Assembly: GCF_041929235.1 (NCBI RefSeq)
Contig: NZ_JBHFNP010000115.1
Coordinates: forward strand, 32,543 to 96,542
Source: Microseira sp041929235
GTDB lineage: Bacteria; Cyanobacteriota; Cyanobacteriia; Cyanobacteriales; Aerosakkonemataceae
Direction of reading: 5' to 3'
Length of the DNA stretch: 64,000 nt
The first letter of the stretch is position 1. Every line of letters begins with the position of its first letter. The position numbers and the translations under genes are program-made. Shown one piece after another: positions 35,225 to 43,572 of the stretch. Under the pieces are notes generated by a model. It was not told the origin of the DNA. It saw nothing but the letters and a program-made list of their open reading frames with translations, and did no database searches.

Positions 35225-35576
35225 TGGGGGCACGGCATCAACTACACTTTGACTTATGACAGACATTGTTCGATGCCGTGCCCCTACCTCTACAAAAATG
35301 GGGCACTTTGACTTGTCAAACAGATTGTTCGATGCCTTGCCCCTACCTCTACAAAAATGGGGCACGGCATCAACTACACTTTGATTTGTGAAAGACATTG
35401 TTCGATGCCTTGCCCCTACCTCTACAAAAATGGGGCACGGCATCAACTACACTTTGATTTGTGAAAGACATTGTTCGATGCCTTGCCCCTACCTCTACAA
35501 AAATGGGGCACGGCATCAACTACACTTTGACTTGTGACAGAGATTGAGCGATGCCGTGCCCCTACCTCTACAAAAA
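35225..35576. repeat. Tandem array of hairpin units, 73-bp period
   Basis: Five units start at 35225, 35299, 35358, 35431 and 35504. Each contains GGGGCACGGCATC and its complement GATGCCGTGCCCC or the GATGCCTTGCCCC variant, so each can form a hairpin; unit 2 lacks 14 bases of one arm. Units 3 and 4 are identical over nearly the whole period. A related palindrome is at 48858-48923. The rest of 34874-35609 holds nothing recognisable. Confidence 0.9.
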
Positions 35577-35609
35577 CGAGCCTACCAAACTTGACCTCAC
35601 CGCTCAAAA

Positions 35610-37631
35610 TTAAGCGTCCGAATTTGCCTTTAAGTAGGCTTCTATCGCTTCAGTTGCTAGCTGAATCAGTGGCTTGCCTTCGCGGACTGCGGCTTCTTTC
35701 AGCCGTTGATAAACATCATCGCGCACGCTAATGCGACGCCGAACTTTACCGGGAACTGCTATTGATTCAATCGTTGCATCCTTTGTAACTTGACCGTTGG
35801 TTACTTCTGCTTCACCTAATTCAGGTTCGTAGGATGCGGCAAACTGGCGCAGTGCGTCGAACCCAACTCGATGACAAAAATCCCCAAAACTTTCTGGTTC
35901 TGGTTGCAGTTTTCGTTCTTGCTTGAAATAAACAAATAATGGTTCTAGGGTCGTCTCCAAATCCTGATGAGCTAGCTTCTCGGTGTAAACTTCTGCTAGC
36001 CGCGTTTGATGCGGATCTGCTCCCAGCCAAAGCTGATAGGAATTAGGCGCTTTACCCACCAATCCTATTTCTGCCAAGTAAGGACGCGCGCAGCCATTTG
36101 GGCATCCGGTCATCCGCACGATAAAGTGTGAGTTTTCTAAGCCAACTTTGACCAATAGCGCCCGAATTCGCGCTAAAATTCCGGGCATTGCCCGTTCTGA
36201 TTCGGTGATGGCTAAGCCGCAGGTGGGTAATGCTGGGCAAGCCATTGAATAACGCAGAAGCGGGTCAATTTCTGTTTCCATCTTGATGCCGCAGCGGGTT
36301 AAAATATTTTGGATTTCTTGCCGCTGTTCCGGTTGGATGTCGCAGAAAATTAGGTTTTGGTGCGGTGTGAGTCGCATGGTTAAATTAAACCGTTCTACGA
36401 TTTCGCGCAGGGCGGTTTTCAGCTGGAAGGAACCGTCATCTTTAATCCGCCCGTTTTCAATCGAAATACCCAGGAAAAGTTTACCATCTCCCTGTTCTTG
36501 CCATCCCAAGAAATCTTCATATTTCCACTCTGGCAAGGGTTTTAATGGTTGCAGTTTTTTGCCAAAATAACCTTCTACGGTGGTGCGGAATTTATCAACG
36601 CCCCAATCTTCTAGCAAATATTTCATCCTGGCGTGTCGCCGATTGAAGCGATCGCCATAATCTCTCTGGGTCGCTACAATCGCTTTAACTAAGTCGTAGA
36701 CATCTGCTTTTTCTACATATCCAATCTCATCCGCAAGGCGAGGAAAGGTTTCTTCTTGGTTGTGGGTGCGTCCTAAACCACCCCCAGCGAAAACGTTAAA
36801 TCCCAGCAACTCTCCTCGAGCATCGGTAATGACGACTAAGCTGAGGTCTTGGGAAAACAAATCAACGGAATTATCCCCCGGTACGGTGACGCTGCACTTA
36901 AATTTCCGGGGCATGTAGCGATCGCCGTATATCGGTTCTTGTTTATCGTTGATAATTGTACCGTTGCCGTTGCCCTGTCTTGCGGCTTTGACTTCGGGGT
37001 TTTCTTCGGCTGAGATTGCTTTTTCCCCATCTAGCCAAATTTCGTAATATGCACCCGTTTGCGGTGTTAGCAAGTCGGCGACGTTGTTGGCGTATTCCCA
37101 GGCATATTCGTATTCTGGGCGGTTTTTGAACGGTGCTGGGGGTGCCATGACGTTGCGGTTGAGGTCGCCGCAAGCACCCAAGGTCGAACCCATGTTGCGA
37201 ACTATCGATGCGATCGCGCTCTTTAAATTCTGCTTTAAAATACCGTGCAGCTGAAACCCTTGTCGGGTGGTTGCTCTCAGCGTGTGATTCCCGTATTCGG
37301 AAGCTAGCTTGTCCAGCGCTAAATAAAGTTGCGGCGGAATGTATCCCCCCGGACTGCGGGTACGCAGCATGAACTGATAGTCTTTTTCCTGCCCTTTGAC
37401 TCGGTTGTCCCGGTTATCTTGCTGGTAAGACCCGTGAAATTTCAAAATCTGAACGGCATCTTCGCTAAAGTGGGTTGTATCCTCTAATAGCTCCGTCGCC
37501 ACGGGTTCCCGCAAATAATTACTGCGTTCTTTTATTCCTTCTACCTTGGACAGCTTTGAAGGTGAAATCGTTTGTGTCGGAGACTGGGTCATGGGATATA
37601 CCAGGGCTTGCATGAAACAATTATTTTCCAC
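35610..37631 (-). CDS. sir: Sulfite reductase (ferredoxin)
   Basis: Two repeated siroheme/Fe4S4 reductase halves. Cluster and siroheme-linking cysteines are in CPALPTCGLAIT and TGCPNGCARPYLAEIG. It reduces sulfite to sulfide with six electrons from ferredoxin in the cytoplasm. The GTG at 37631 has AAGGGA six bases upstream; an internal ATG (37592, MTQSPTQTISPSKLSKVEG) agrees better with relatives. A ~55-residue C-terminal tail (RRRISVRDDVYQRLKEAA...TEAIEAYLK) looks like a ribbon-helix-helix. Nitrite reductase is excluded mainly by length and the TGCPNGCARPY form. Confidence 0.9.
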   Translation of the reverse strand: MENNCFMQALVYPMTQSPTQTISPSKLSKVEGIKERSNYLREPVATELLEDTTHFSEDAVQILKFHGSYQQDNRDNRVKGQEKDYQFMLRTRSPGGYIPPQLYLALDKLASEYGNHTLRATTRQGFQLHGILKQNLKSAIASIVRNMGSTLGACGDLNRNVMAPPAPFKNRPEYEYAWEYANNVADLLTPQTGAYYEIWLDGEKAISAEENPEVKAARQGNGNGTIINDKQEPIYGDRYMPRKFKCSVTVPGDNSVDLFSQDLSLVVITDARGELLGFNVFAGGGLGRTHNQEETFPRLADEIGYVEKADVYDLVKAIVATQRDYGDRFNRRHARMKYLLEDWGVDKFRTTVEGYFGKKLQPLKPLPEWKYEDFLGWQEQGDGKLFLGISIENGRIKDDGSFQLKTALREIVERFNLTMRLTPHQNLIFCDIQPEQRQEIQNILTRCGIKMETEIDPLLRYSMACPALPTCGLAITESERAMPGILARIRALLVKVGLENSHFIVRMTGCPNGCARPYLAEIGLVGKAPNSYQLWLGADPHQTRLAEVYTEKLAHQDLETTLEPLFVYFKQERKLQPEPESFGDFCHRVGFDALRQFAASYEPELGEAEVTNGQVTKDATIESIAVPGKVRRRISVRDDVYQRLKEAAVREGKPLIQLATEAIEAYLKANSDA

Positions 37632-37963
37632 CAGGTGTCCCTTGCGATCGCTTTTGGCCGCTTGAACCCTGTTTTCAATTATTCCGGTAATTCGGTCGGA
37701 ATTCTGTACTTATCATTATTTTAACACGGTGCCTGGAAGCGGTCGTGGGTCGTGGGTCGTAGGTACTTATTCTTACTTTTCCCGGCATTGAGATTTTCTG
37801 TCAGTAGTAACGATTACCTACCGACTAGCTTTTACCTTCTGGGAAAATTCTTAGAGGTTTGTAAAGGTATGCAAAGGAAGCGTTGCTCGATCTTTCCCGA
37901 ATCGTTTAAGAGCTAGCAGGTATCGCTGCCTTTTTAAATTTTGTTAAGAAAGGTCAAATTATC

Positions 37964-37991
37964 TTGCAAGAACGCCCCATAAACTTATAAT
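37964..37991 (+). promoter_or_regulatory. Probable sigma-70-type promoter
   Basis: TTGCAA (37964-37969), 16-base spacer, TATAAT (37986-37991), 66 bases before the next ATG. The rest of 37632-38057 shows only GTCGTGG repeats. Confidence 0.55.
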
Positions 37992-38057
37992 TAAACCTGA
38001 TGGCACTAACAATCCGCAATTTGGGCGAGCGACAGAGATATCCCAGGAGAAGTTATA

Positions 38058-38501
38058 ATGTTCGGTTTTCTCAAAAAAAATGATTCCAAAGACGCGCCTA
38101 AAGCTCGTAAAGGGAGCAATGGCTTTTACATGGAATTAGACGAATCAAAGGCGTCAACGTCAGAAAATGGCAAGCAACCGGCAGAGTCAGCCGTAAAAGT
38201 CGAGACAGCAGCCGCACCCGCACCTGCGGCTGAACCGGCAAAAGCTACCAAGTCAGCAGCCAAATCCAAACCGGCTAAAGCCTTGGAAACAGCCACAGCC
38301 GCACCCGCAGCCGCACCCGCAGCCGCACCGGCTAAACCCGCCGCACCCGCAGCCGCTGCTAACGGACAAGCTCAACCCCAGGCGATCAAAACTTTTGCTC
38401 CCGACTATTTGCTGACGCTGACAAGTACAAACGGGCGTCGTCGTCCGGGTGCGAATATGAATTCGTTCCTGGAAATGGCTCGTCAGATGAAAACAAAATA
38501 G
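38058..38501 (+). CDS. Hypothetical Ala/Pro-rich cyanobacterial protein
   Basis: 147 residues, with AGGAGAAG nine bases before ATG. The ends are conserved-looking (MFGFLKKNDSKDAPKARKG; FAPDYLLTLTSTNGRRRPGA; NSFLEMARQMKTK) and joined by a ~70-residue low-complexity linker of Ala, Pro and Lys (APAAAPAAAPAKPAAPAA). No membrane segment. I recall similar short-ended proteins only as cyanobacterial unknowns; no function can be given. TTCCAATCTAAAATC repeats follow at 38546-38630. Confidence 0.8.
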   Translation: MFGFLKKNDSKDAPKARKGSNGFYMELDESKASTSENGKQPAESAVKVETAAAPAPAAEPAKATKSAAKSKPAKALETATAAPAAAPAAAPAKPAAPAAAANGQAQPQAIKTFAPDYLLTLTSTNGRRRPGANMNSFLEMARQMKTK

Positions 38502-38640
38502 AATTTGAGATTTGAGATTTTGGATTTTGGATGCGTGGATTGTGAATGGAATTCCAATCTAAAATCGGCAATTTGAAATCTGCAATTGGTTAGATGGAAT
38601 TCCAATCTAAAATCTGCAAGTGGAAATCTGCAATGGGAAA

Positions 38641-39729
38641 TTACCCATTACCAGGAACAGGTAGATTCTTAAGAAAAACCAGCCCGCTGTACAACTGAAA
38701 AGCAGGGTCCCAGTGGCTTTCAGTGCGGCGAAACAGGTGCATGTGGGATTTAATCCGGTCTAGAAGTTCGGTCTGATCTAAAGCTGTTTCGGCAAAAGGG
38801 GTAAAATCAGACCAAACTTTTGTATTTGGTAGTTGATGATTGAGGAATTCCAGCAAGCGGTTCCAGTTTCTGCGGATGGTATCTTTATCGGGTTCGGGAG
38901 TCAGGTGAATTCCATTCTGAAACTGGTAACCGCTATCGTAAAGCCGTAAAATAGAGCGCCTGCTGGGTAGGTGCAGGTCGCAAAATTGGGCGTAGTCTTG
39001 GGTTTGGACTTTGCGTTGCAGTTTTTTGCGGTAATCGAGGTCTACGACTTCCTCAAAGATGGGTAGAAGTCCGTCTACCCGGTGGCTGACTTCCGACCAA
39101 TTAAAGGTTAAGGAACCGATGCGATCGCTCTCATCGGTGCAAATAACGGTAGGCTGGGGAAAAGCTGTCTGGAAATAGCTGACGCGAAAAACATTGATTT
39201 TTTGAATTTCCCCAATCGCCACCCAAAAACAAGGTATCTTAGCTTCCCGCAACTGTTGACCGAAAAATTTCAGTTCCCCAATCGCACCCGTGCGGTATAA
39301 ACGCCAACCGCGACTTTGCAGCAGCAGGCGCGCGGTGTAGGGATCGATATTCATAATCCGGGCAAAGTTTTGGGCAGCTGCGGTTTTGGCTTCTGGCGGT
39401 ACAGGTTCTAAAATTAACACGCCTATTTCCGTACTGCCTGGCTCGGCTTTGGCTTGAGCGATCGCATTTTTTCGCTGTTCTTTTTTGGTTGTTTCCACTC
39501 GCTGCAATCCTTGACGTGCAGCAGTAACGATTTTGGGGTTGGTAGAATCGCGCAGCAGTTGGCGATACACTTTTTCTGCTGCTGCCAACTTTCCGGTTAC
39601 TTCGTGCAGGCGTGCGGTATAAAATTGTACCGAAGGGTTGTTGGGGGAAGTTTTCAGCAACTGTTTGAGCAATTGGGCGGCTTCCCGATAGTCTTTACGT
39701 TCAAACGCGGCGGCAACTTTTTCTATCAT
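38641..39729 (-). CDS. TPR-containing cyanobacterial protein of unknown function
   Basis: 362 residues. The first ~80 have two TPR-like helix pairs (AAAFERKDYREAAQLLKQLL; VQFYTARLHEVTGKLAAAEK). The rest (LLQSRGWRLYRTGAIGELKF; KIPCFWVAIGEIQKINVFRV) is a compact domain I know only from cyanobacterial unknowns. No signal peptide or membrane helix. Upstream of its start are heptamer repeats, then rsmE in the same direction. Confidence 0.75.
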   Translation of the reverse strand: MIEKVAAAFERKDYREAAQLLKQLLKTSPNNPSVQFYTARLHEVTGKLAAAEKVYRQLLRDSTNPKIVTAARQGLQRVETTKKEQRKNAIAQAKAEPGSTEIGVLILEPVPPEAKTAAAQNFARIMNIDPYTARLLLQSRGWRLYRTGAIGELKFFGQQLREAKIPCFWVAIGEIQKINVFRVSYFQTAFPQPTVICTDESDRIGSLTFNWSEVSHRVDGLLPIFEEVVDLDYRKKLQRKVQTQDYAQFCDLHLPSRRSILRLYDSGYQFQNGIHLTPEPDKDTIRRNWNRLLEFLNHQLPNTKVWSDFTPFAETALDQTELLDRIKSHMHLFRRTESHWDPAFQLYSGLVFLKNLPVPGNG

Positions 39730-39809
39730 GGGTAATTGGTAATTGCTAATTGCTAATTGCTAATTGCTAATTGGTCATTAGTTTTCTTGCTGCTCCTGTG
39801 CTCGTCTGC

Positions 39810-40643
39810 TCACCTGCTCACCTGCTCTTGTTCAAAAGCAGCTGATATCAAAGATAAAGCGACTATGGGGGCGGTGAGGGCGCGGAGGATGCGTTTTCCC
39901 AGGGAAACGGGTTGAATTCCGGCGGCGCAAGCTTGCTCGATTTCTGCGGGTGTCCATCCGCCTTCTGGGCCTGTGGCAATTGTAATCGTGGTTTGGGGGG
40001 ATTGATTCGCTATTTTTACTGTATCCTGCAAGCAAGTGAGTAAATGGGGAAAGTCCCCGCGTGCTTCGCAGATATAACGATAGTTTTTTTCTGATGATAA
40101 TGCGCCAGAAAAAGGAATGGGGTCGAGAATTTCGGGAACGATGACGCGTTCTGATTGTTCGGCGGCTTCTATGGCAATTTTGCGCCAGCGTTCTAGTTTT
40201 TGGGGACTGGGGTGAAGTAGGGTGCGATCGCTGACTACAGGTATCAAATTTGTCACCCCCAATTCTGTCGCTTGACGGACAATTTCATCAAATCCATTTT
40301 TGGGTAGTGCTACCATCAGCGAGACAGTGACGGGTAACTCGGTTTGGACGGAAATTGGTTGTAAAATTTGAGCTTGAGCGCCCTCCAAAATAGCCAGCCA
40401 CCATTGTCCTTGTCCGTTCATGGCGATAAAGCTTGCGCCTGCTTGTAACCGCAACACTCGGCTTAAATAATGCTGTTGTTGGGGCGTTAGTTCAATTTGT
40501 TGCCCGTGCAATTGTGACGGTGAGATTACTAGCCGTTGCAGTTGAGTCAATTGATGTTCCTGAATCCATTTCAAGATGTTTCTGCTTGCACTTAAAAGCA
40601 CTTCCACTACGATAATAGGGTTTGGCGTTCCCACTGCCCCCAT
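39810..40643 (-). CDS. rsmE: 16S rRNA (uracil-1498-N3)-methyltransferase
   Basis: 277 residues. The SPOUT-knot motifs are clear: IATGPEGGWTPAEIEQA and LGKRILRALTAPIVAL, which bind S-adenosylmethionine; the N-terminal PUA-like part has LTPQQQHYLSRVLRL. It methylates U1498 of 16S rRNA. The ATG at 40643 adds ~30 residues not seen in relatives; the TTG at 40550 (start of TQLQRLVISPSQL) is a plausible true start. The substitution RALTAP for the common RTETA is mild. Confidence 0.92.
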   Translation of the reverse strand: MGAVGTPNPIIVVEVLLSASRNILKWIQEHQLTQLQRLVISPSQLHGQQIELTPQQQHYLSRVLRLQAGASFIAMNGQGQWWLAILEGAQAQILQPISVQTELPVTVSLMVALPKNGFDEIVRQATELGVTNLIPVVSDRTLLHPSPQKLERWRKIAIEAAEQSERVIVPEILDPIPFSGALSSEKNYRYICEARGDFPHLLTCLQDTVKIANQSPQTTITIATGPEGGWTPAEIEQACAAGIQPVSLGKRILRALTAPIVALSLISAAFEQEQVSR

Positions 40644-40751
40644 CTGAGGAGTTGAGCGTTCGCACCAACTAATTTCGATGTATAATCTGGATTTGCCATT
40701 TGCTGGTGTCTAGTAACTCGTTATACCGCGCGCGGGATTGGAGACATTATT

Positions 40752-41834
40752 TTGAAATTACATCAGCTCTTACCCGGTCTTTTAGGCTTTTTTTTACTAT
40801 CTTCTCCGGTAGAAGCAGCTAATTTACGGTTTTGGCGCTTTGATGCCAATGCTGGCAGGCTGGTCTTTAGAACCGACCAAGGGATTCAACCCAAGGCACA
40901 ACTGCTGTTCAATCCGACTCGTTTGGTAATTGATTTGCCAGGGACATGGCTAGGAGGATGGCCCACGGCGAAGCGGGAAGTGGGAGAAGTGATTCGTTCT
41001 GTGCGAGTGGGACAGTTTGATGACCGGACAACGCGCATTGTAATTGAATTGGCTCCAGGTTACTCCCTAGACCCCCAACAAGTCAAAGTCGTCGGCATTT
41101 CACCGACTACTTGGACAGTACAATTACCAACTCCCCAACCCATGGGCGCGGTTATTAGTCCCCCACCCGCCGATTTGGTTTCCAATCCCGACGCTAGCAG
41201 TCCGATACCCGTACCCCCGCCCCCCTCACCCCCACCCATACCACCGCAACCTGCTTTTGAACCGCCTGTTGAGAGGATAATACCCCGCGTTCCCAAAACC
41301 CGCCCCGTCGTGGTCATAGATCCCGGACATGGGGGCAAAGATGTAGGCGCGATTGGCGTTGGAGGAATTCACGAGGCAGATATTATTTTGTCAATTTCCC
41401 AACAGGTGGCGCGAATATTGGAACAAAGGGGTATTCAAGTCGTGATGACGCGGGACAGCGATTATTTTGTCGATTTAGCGCCACGAGTGGTAATCGCAAA
41501 GCGGGTGGATGCGGATGTGTTTGTCAGCATTCATGCCAATGCGATTGATAATCGCCCTGATGTTAATGGATTAGAAACCTATTATTTTGGTAACGGCGCT
41601 GTCCTGGCGCGGACAATCCACAACAGCATTTTACAGAGTCTTGATATTAATAACCGAGGCGTGCGCCGCGCTAGATTTTTTGTTCTCCGGAATAACCCGA
41701 TGCCTGCTGTTTTAGTGGAAACGGGTTACGTGACTTCCCCATCGGAGAGTCGTAGATTGACCGATCCAGCTTACCAAAGTCAAATGGCGGCGGCGATCGC
41801 TCGCGGCATCCTCCAGTATCTAGGCATGAACTAA
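40752..41834 (+). CDS. N-acetylmuramoyl-L-alanine amidase with AMIN domain
   Basis: 360 residues from TTG 40752. Signal peptide LLPGLLGFFLLSSPVEA; AMIN domain ~22-130 for envelope targeting; a Pro-rich linker (~145-180); amidase_3 domain ~185-358 with Zn ligands in VIDPGHGGKD, GIHEADI and SIHANA and the catalytic Glu in AVLVETGYVTS. It cleaves the amide between MurNAc and the peptide stem in the periplasm, typically during cell separation or septal-junction formation (AmiC-like). Its end overlaps the convergent regulator gene by 4 bases. Confidence 0.93.
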   Translation: MKLHQLLPGLLGFFLLSSPVEAANLRFWRFDANAGRLVFRTDQGIQPKAQLLFNPTRLVIDLPGTWLGGWPTAKREVGEVIRSVRVGQFDDRTTRIVIELAPGYSLDPQQVKVVGISPTTWTVQLPTPQPMGAVISPPPADLVSNPDASSPIPVPPPPSPPPIPPQPAFEPPVERIIPRVPKTRPVVVIDPGHGGKDVGAIGVGGIHEADIILSISQQVARILEQRGIQVVMTRDSDYFVDLAPRVVIAKRVDADVFVSIHANAIDNRPDVNGLETYYFGNGAVLARTIHNSILQSLDINNRGVRRARFFVLRNNPMPAVLVETGYVTSPSESRRLTDPAYQSQMAAAIARGILQYLGMN

Positions 41835-42172
41835 CCCCTTAGGTTTTTCAGTTCTTCTAATTGTTGAGTTTGTTCGTCGAGTCGAATCCCTAAGCGATCG
41901 CATACCACTTCGCATAACTGAAACACGATTGGATCGGTAATTTCGTAAAACACACTCGTTCCCTGTGGCGTGCGAGTCACAATCCCTGCTTGCGCCAGCA
42001 CCTTCAAATGCTTGGAAACATTCGCCTGTCCCAGTCCCGTCGCCTCGATAATTTCCGTCACGTTTTTCCCTCCAGACTTGAGACAGCACAACACTTGCAA
42101 CCGACTCACTTCCGACAAAACTTTGAAATACTCAGCCACGGCAAGAAGTGCTTGCCCAGACACCTTTAACAT
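41831..42172 (-). CDS. ArsR-family regulator, SqrR/BigR-like
   Basis: 113 residues, winged helix with recognition helix in GLGQANVSKHLKVLAQAG and wing PQGTSVFYEI. It lacks the ELCVCDL metal site of ArsR proper. Cysteines in LQVLCCLKSG and VFQLCEVVCDRL lie where the dithiol pair of the persulfide sensors SqrR/BigR sits. Divergent from a DUF442/persulfide-dioxygenase/TauE operon with a palindrome between, it is most likely a repressor released by sulfane sulfur. The assignment rests on context plus the cysteines. Confidence 0.82.
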   Translation of the reverse strand: MLKVSGQALLAVAEYFKVLSEVSRLQVLCCLKSGGKNVTEIIEATGLGQANVSKHLKVLAQAGIVTRTPQGTSVFYEITDPIVFQLCEVVCDRLGIRLDEQTQQLEELKNLRG

Positions 42173-42206
42173 ACAAACCTAAAAATTACGTCTTCAGGGA
42201 GAGCTT

Positions 42207-42240
42207 ATCTACCATATTACCAGATAGTAATATAGTAGAT
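42207..42240. promoter_or_regulatory. Palindromic operator of the sulfide locus
   Basis: ATCTACCATATTAC (42207-42220), six bases, GTAATATAGTAGAT (42227-42240): 14-bp arms with a single mismatch, centred between the divergent regulator and DUF442 genes, and AT-rich like a -10 region. Likely binding site of the ArsR-family protein encoded alongside. Confidence 0.75.
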
Positions 42241-42262
42241 AGAGTTGATCTCCAAGATAGCA

Positions 42263-42703
42263 ATGGAAAACGTCAAAAAGATCGATGAGGATATTACCGT
42301 AGCAGGACAGGTGACGCCAGAGCAGTTGCAACAAGCAGCGGCAGAGGGTTACAAGTCGGTGTTAAATCTGCGATCGCCCGACGAACAGGGATTTTTGCCG
42401 GATGAACAGCAGCTAGCAGAAGCTGCCGGACTGGAATACGTCAACATTCCCGTCAAACCCAGCGAGATGACAGAGGAATTGACCGATAAAGTTTTAGAGC
42501 AAATTGACGCACTACCGAAACCCGCTTTGATTCACTGTGCTAGTGCCATGCGCGCCGGTGCGATGGCATTCATGAATCTGGCAACGCGGCGAGGTATGAC
42601 AGCAGAACGAGTGTTTGAGAAAGCAGGCGAGGCGGGTTTTGATTGTAATGCCAACCCCCAGATGAAGCAGTTCCTGGAACAATACATTTCCACACACAGC
42701 TAG
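42263..42703 (+). CDS. DUF442 / TIGR01244-type sulfur-transferase or phosphatase-like protein
   Basis: About 146 residues from ATG 42263 (a TTG 18 bases earlier is in frame). Dual-specificity-phosphatase-like fold with P-loop HCASAMRAGAMAFM, keeping the Cys and Arg of HCxxxxxR. The N-terminus (DITVAGQVTPEQLQQAAAEG) is typical of DUF442. In BigR-type operons this domain accompanies a persulfide dioxygenase and is thought to act in sulfane-sulfur transfer. First gene of a three-gene operon. Confidence 0.85.
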   Translation: MENVKKIDEDITVAGQVTPEQLQQAAAEGYKSVLNLRSPDEQGFLPDEQQLAEAAGLEYVNIPVKPSEMTEELTDKVLEQIDALPKPALIHCASAMRAGAMAFMNLATRRGMTAERVFEKAGEAGFDCNANPQMKQFLEQYISTHS

Positions 42704-42852
42704 TAATGCAAGTTGGTAATGGCTAATGGCTAATTGCTAATTGCTAAGGGAGGATTTTTCCTAACACTAGCTATTAGCTATTAACCATTAGCCATTAGCT
42801 CCAGGTAGCAACTTGAGTTACTATTCAAACGCGCTTATAGGAGCAAAAGCAG

Positions 42853-43551
42853 ATGTTATTTCGTCAATTATTTGACTCTGAATCGAGTACGTACACCTAT
42901 CTAATTGCAGACGCAGAAACAAAAGAGGCGATTCTAATTGACCCAGTGCTAGAGCAAGTAGACCGGGACTTGAAACTGCTGCAAGAATTAGGATTAACCC
43001 TGCGGTACTGTTTAGAAACACACGTTCATGCCGACCACATTACAGGTACAGCCAAATTGCGGCAAGCTACAGGTTGCTTAGGTATTGTGCCAGATAAAGC
43101 TGATGTTGGTTGTGCCGATCGGCAGATCAAAGATGGAGAAAATCTGGGATTGGTAAGCATTACAATTGAAGCGATCGCTACACCCGGACACACCGATAGT
43201 CACATGACCTATTACGTCAATCGCGACCGAGTATTGACAGGCGATGCTTTATTCATCCGGGGTTGCGGTCGCACCGATTTCCAAAGTGGCGATGCGGGAA
43301 CTTTGTTTGACTCGGTAACCCAAAGGCTATTTACTTTACCCGATGAAACCCTTGTCTATCCCGCTCATGACTATCGCGGTCATACAGTATCGACAATAGG
43401 GGAAGAAAAGCAATGGAATCCTCGTTTTGTCGGACGCAGTCGCGACAACTTTATTGAGTTTATGGGAAAACTCAACTTACCAGATCCGAAAAAGATAATG
43501 GAAGCAATCCCCGCCAATGAGCGTTGCGGTAATTTAGTTGCTGCTAGTTAA
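42853..43551 (+). CDS. Persulfide dioxygenase (ETHE1-like metallo-beta-lactamase fold)
   Basis: 232 residues. Metal ligands in ETHVHADHITG, ATPGHTDSHMTYY, LTGDALFIRGCGRTDF and VYPAHDYRG fit the single-iron persulfide dioxygenases ETHE1/PDO. It oxidises glutathione persulfide to sulfite. That product suits the exporter gene 21 bases downstream. Heptamer repeats lie between it and DUF442, but the orientation and content indicate one operon. A glyoxalase II role is less likely because the second metal site is not kept. Confidence 0.9.
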   Translation: MLFRQLFDSESSTYTYLIADAETKEAILIDPVLEQVDRDLKLLQELGLTLRYCLETHVHADHITGTAKLRQATGCLGIVPDKADVGCADRQIKDGENLGLVSITIEAIATPGHTDSHMTYYVNRDRVLTGDALFIRGCGRTDFQSGDAGTLFDSVTQRLFTLPDETLVYPAHDYRGHTVSTIGEEKQWNPRFVGRSRDNFIEFMGKLNLPDPKKIMEAIPANERCGNLVAAS

Positions 43552-43572
43552 ATTTTCCTCCCATTACCCATC

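Noticed and set aside
35225..35576. Possible CRISPR array
   Set aside because: The period is regular but the whole unit is repeated, there are no unique spacers of constant length, and no cas genes are near.
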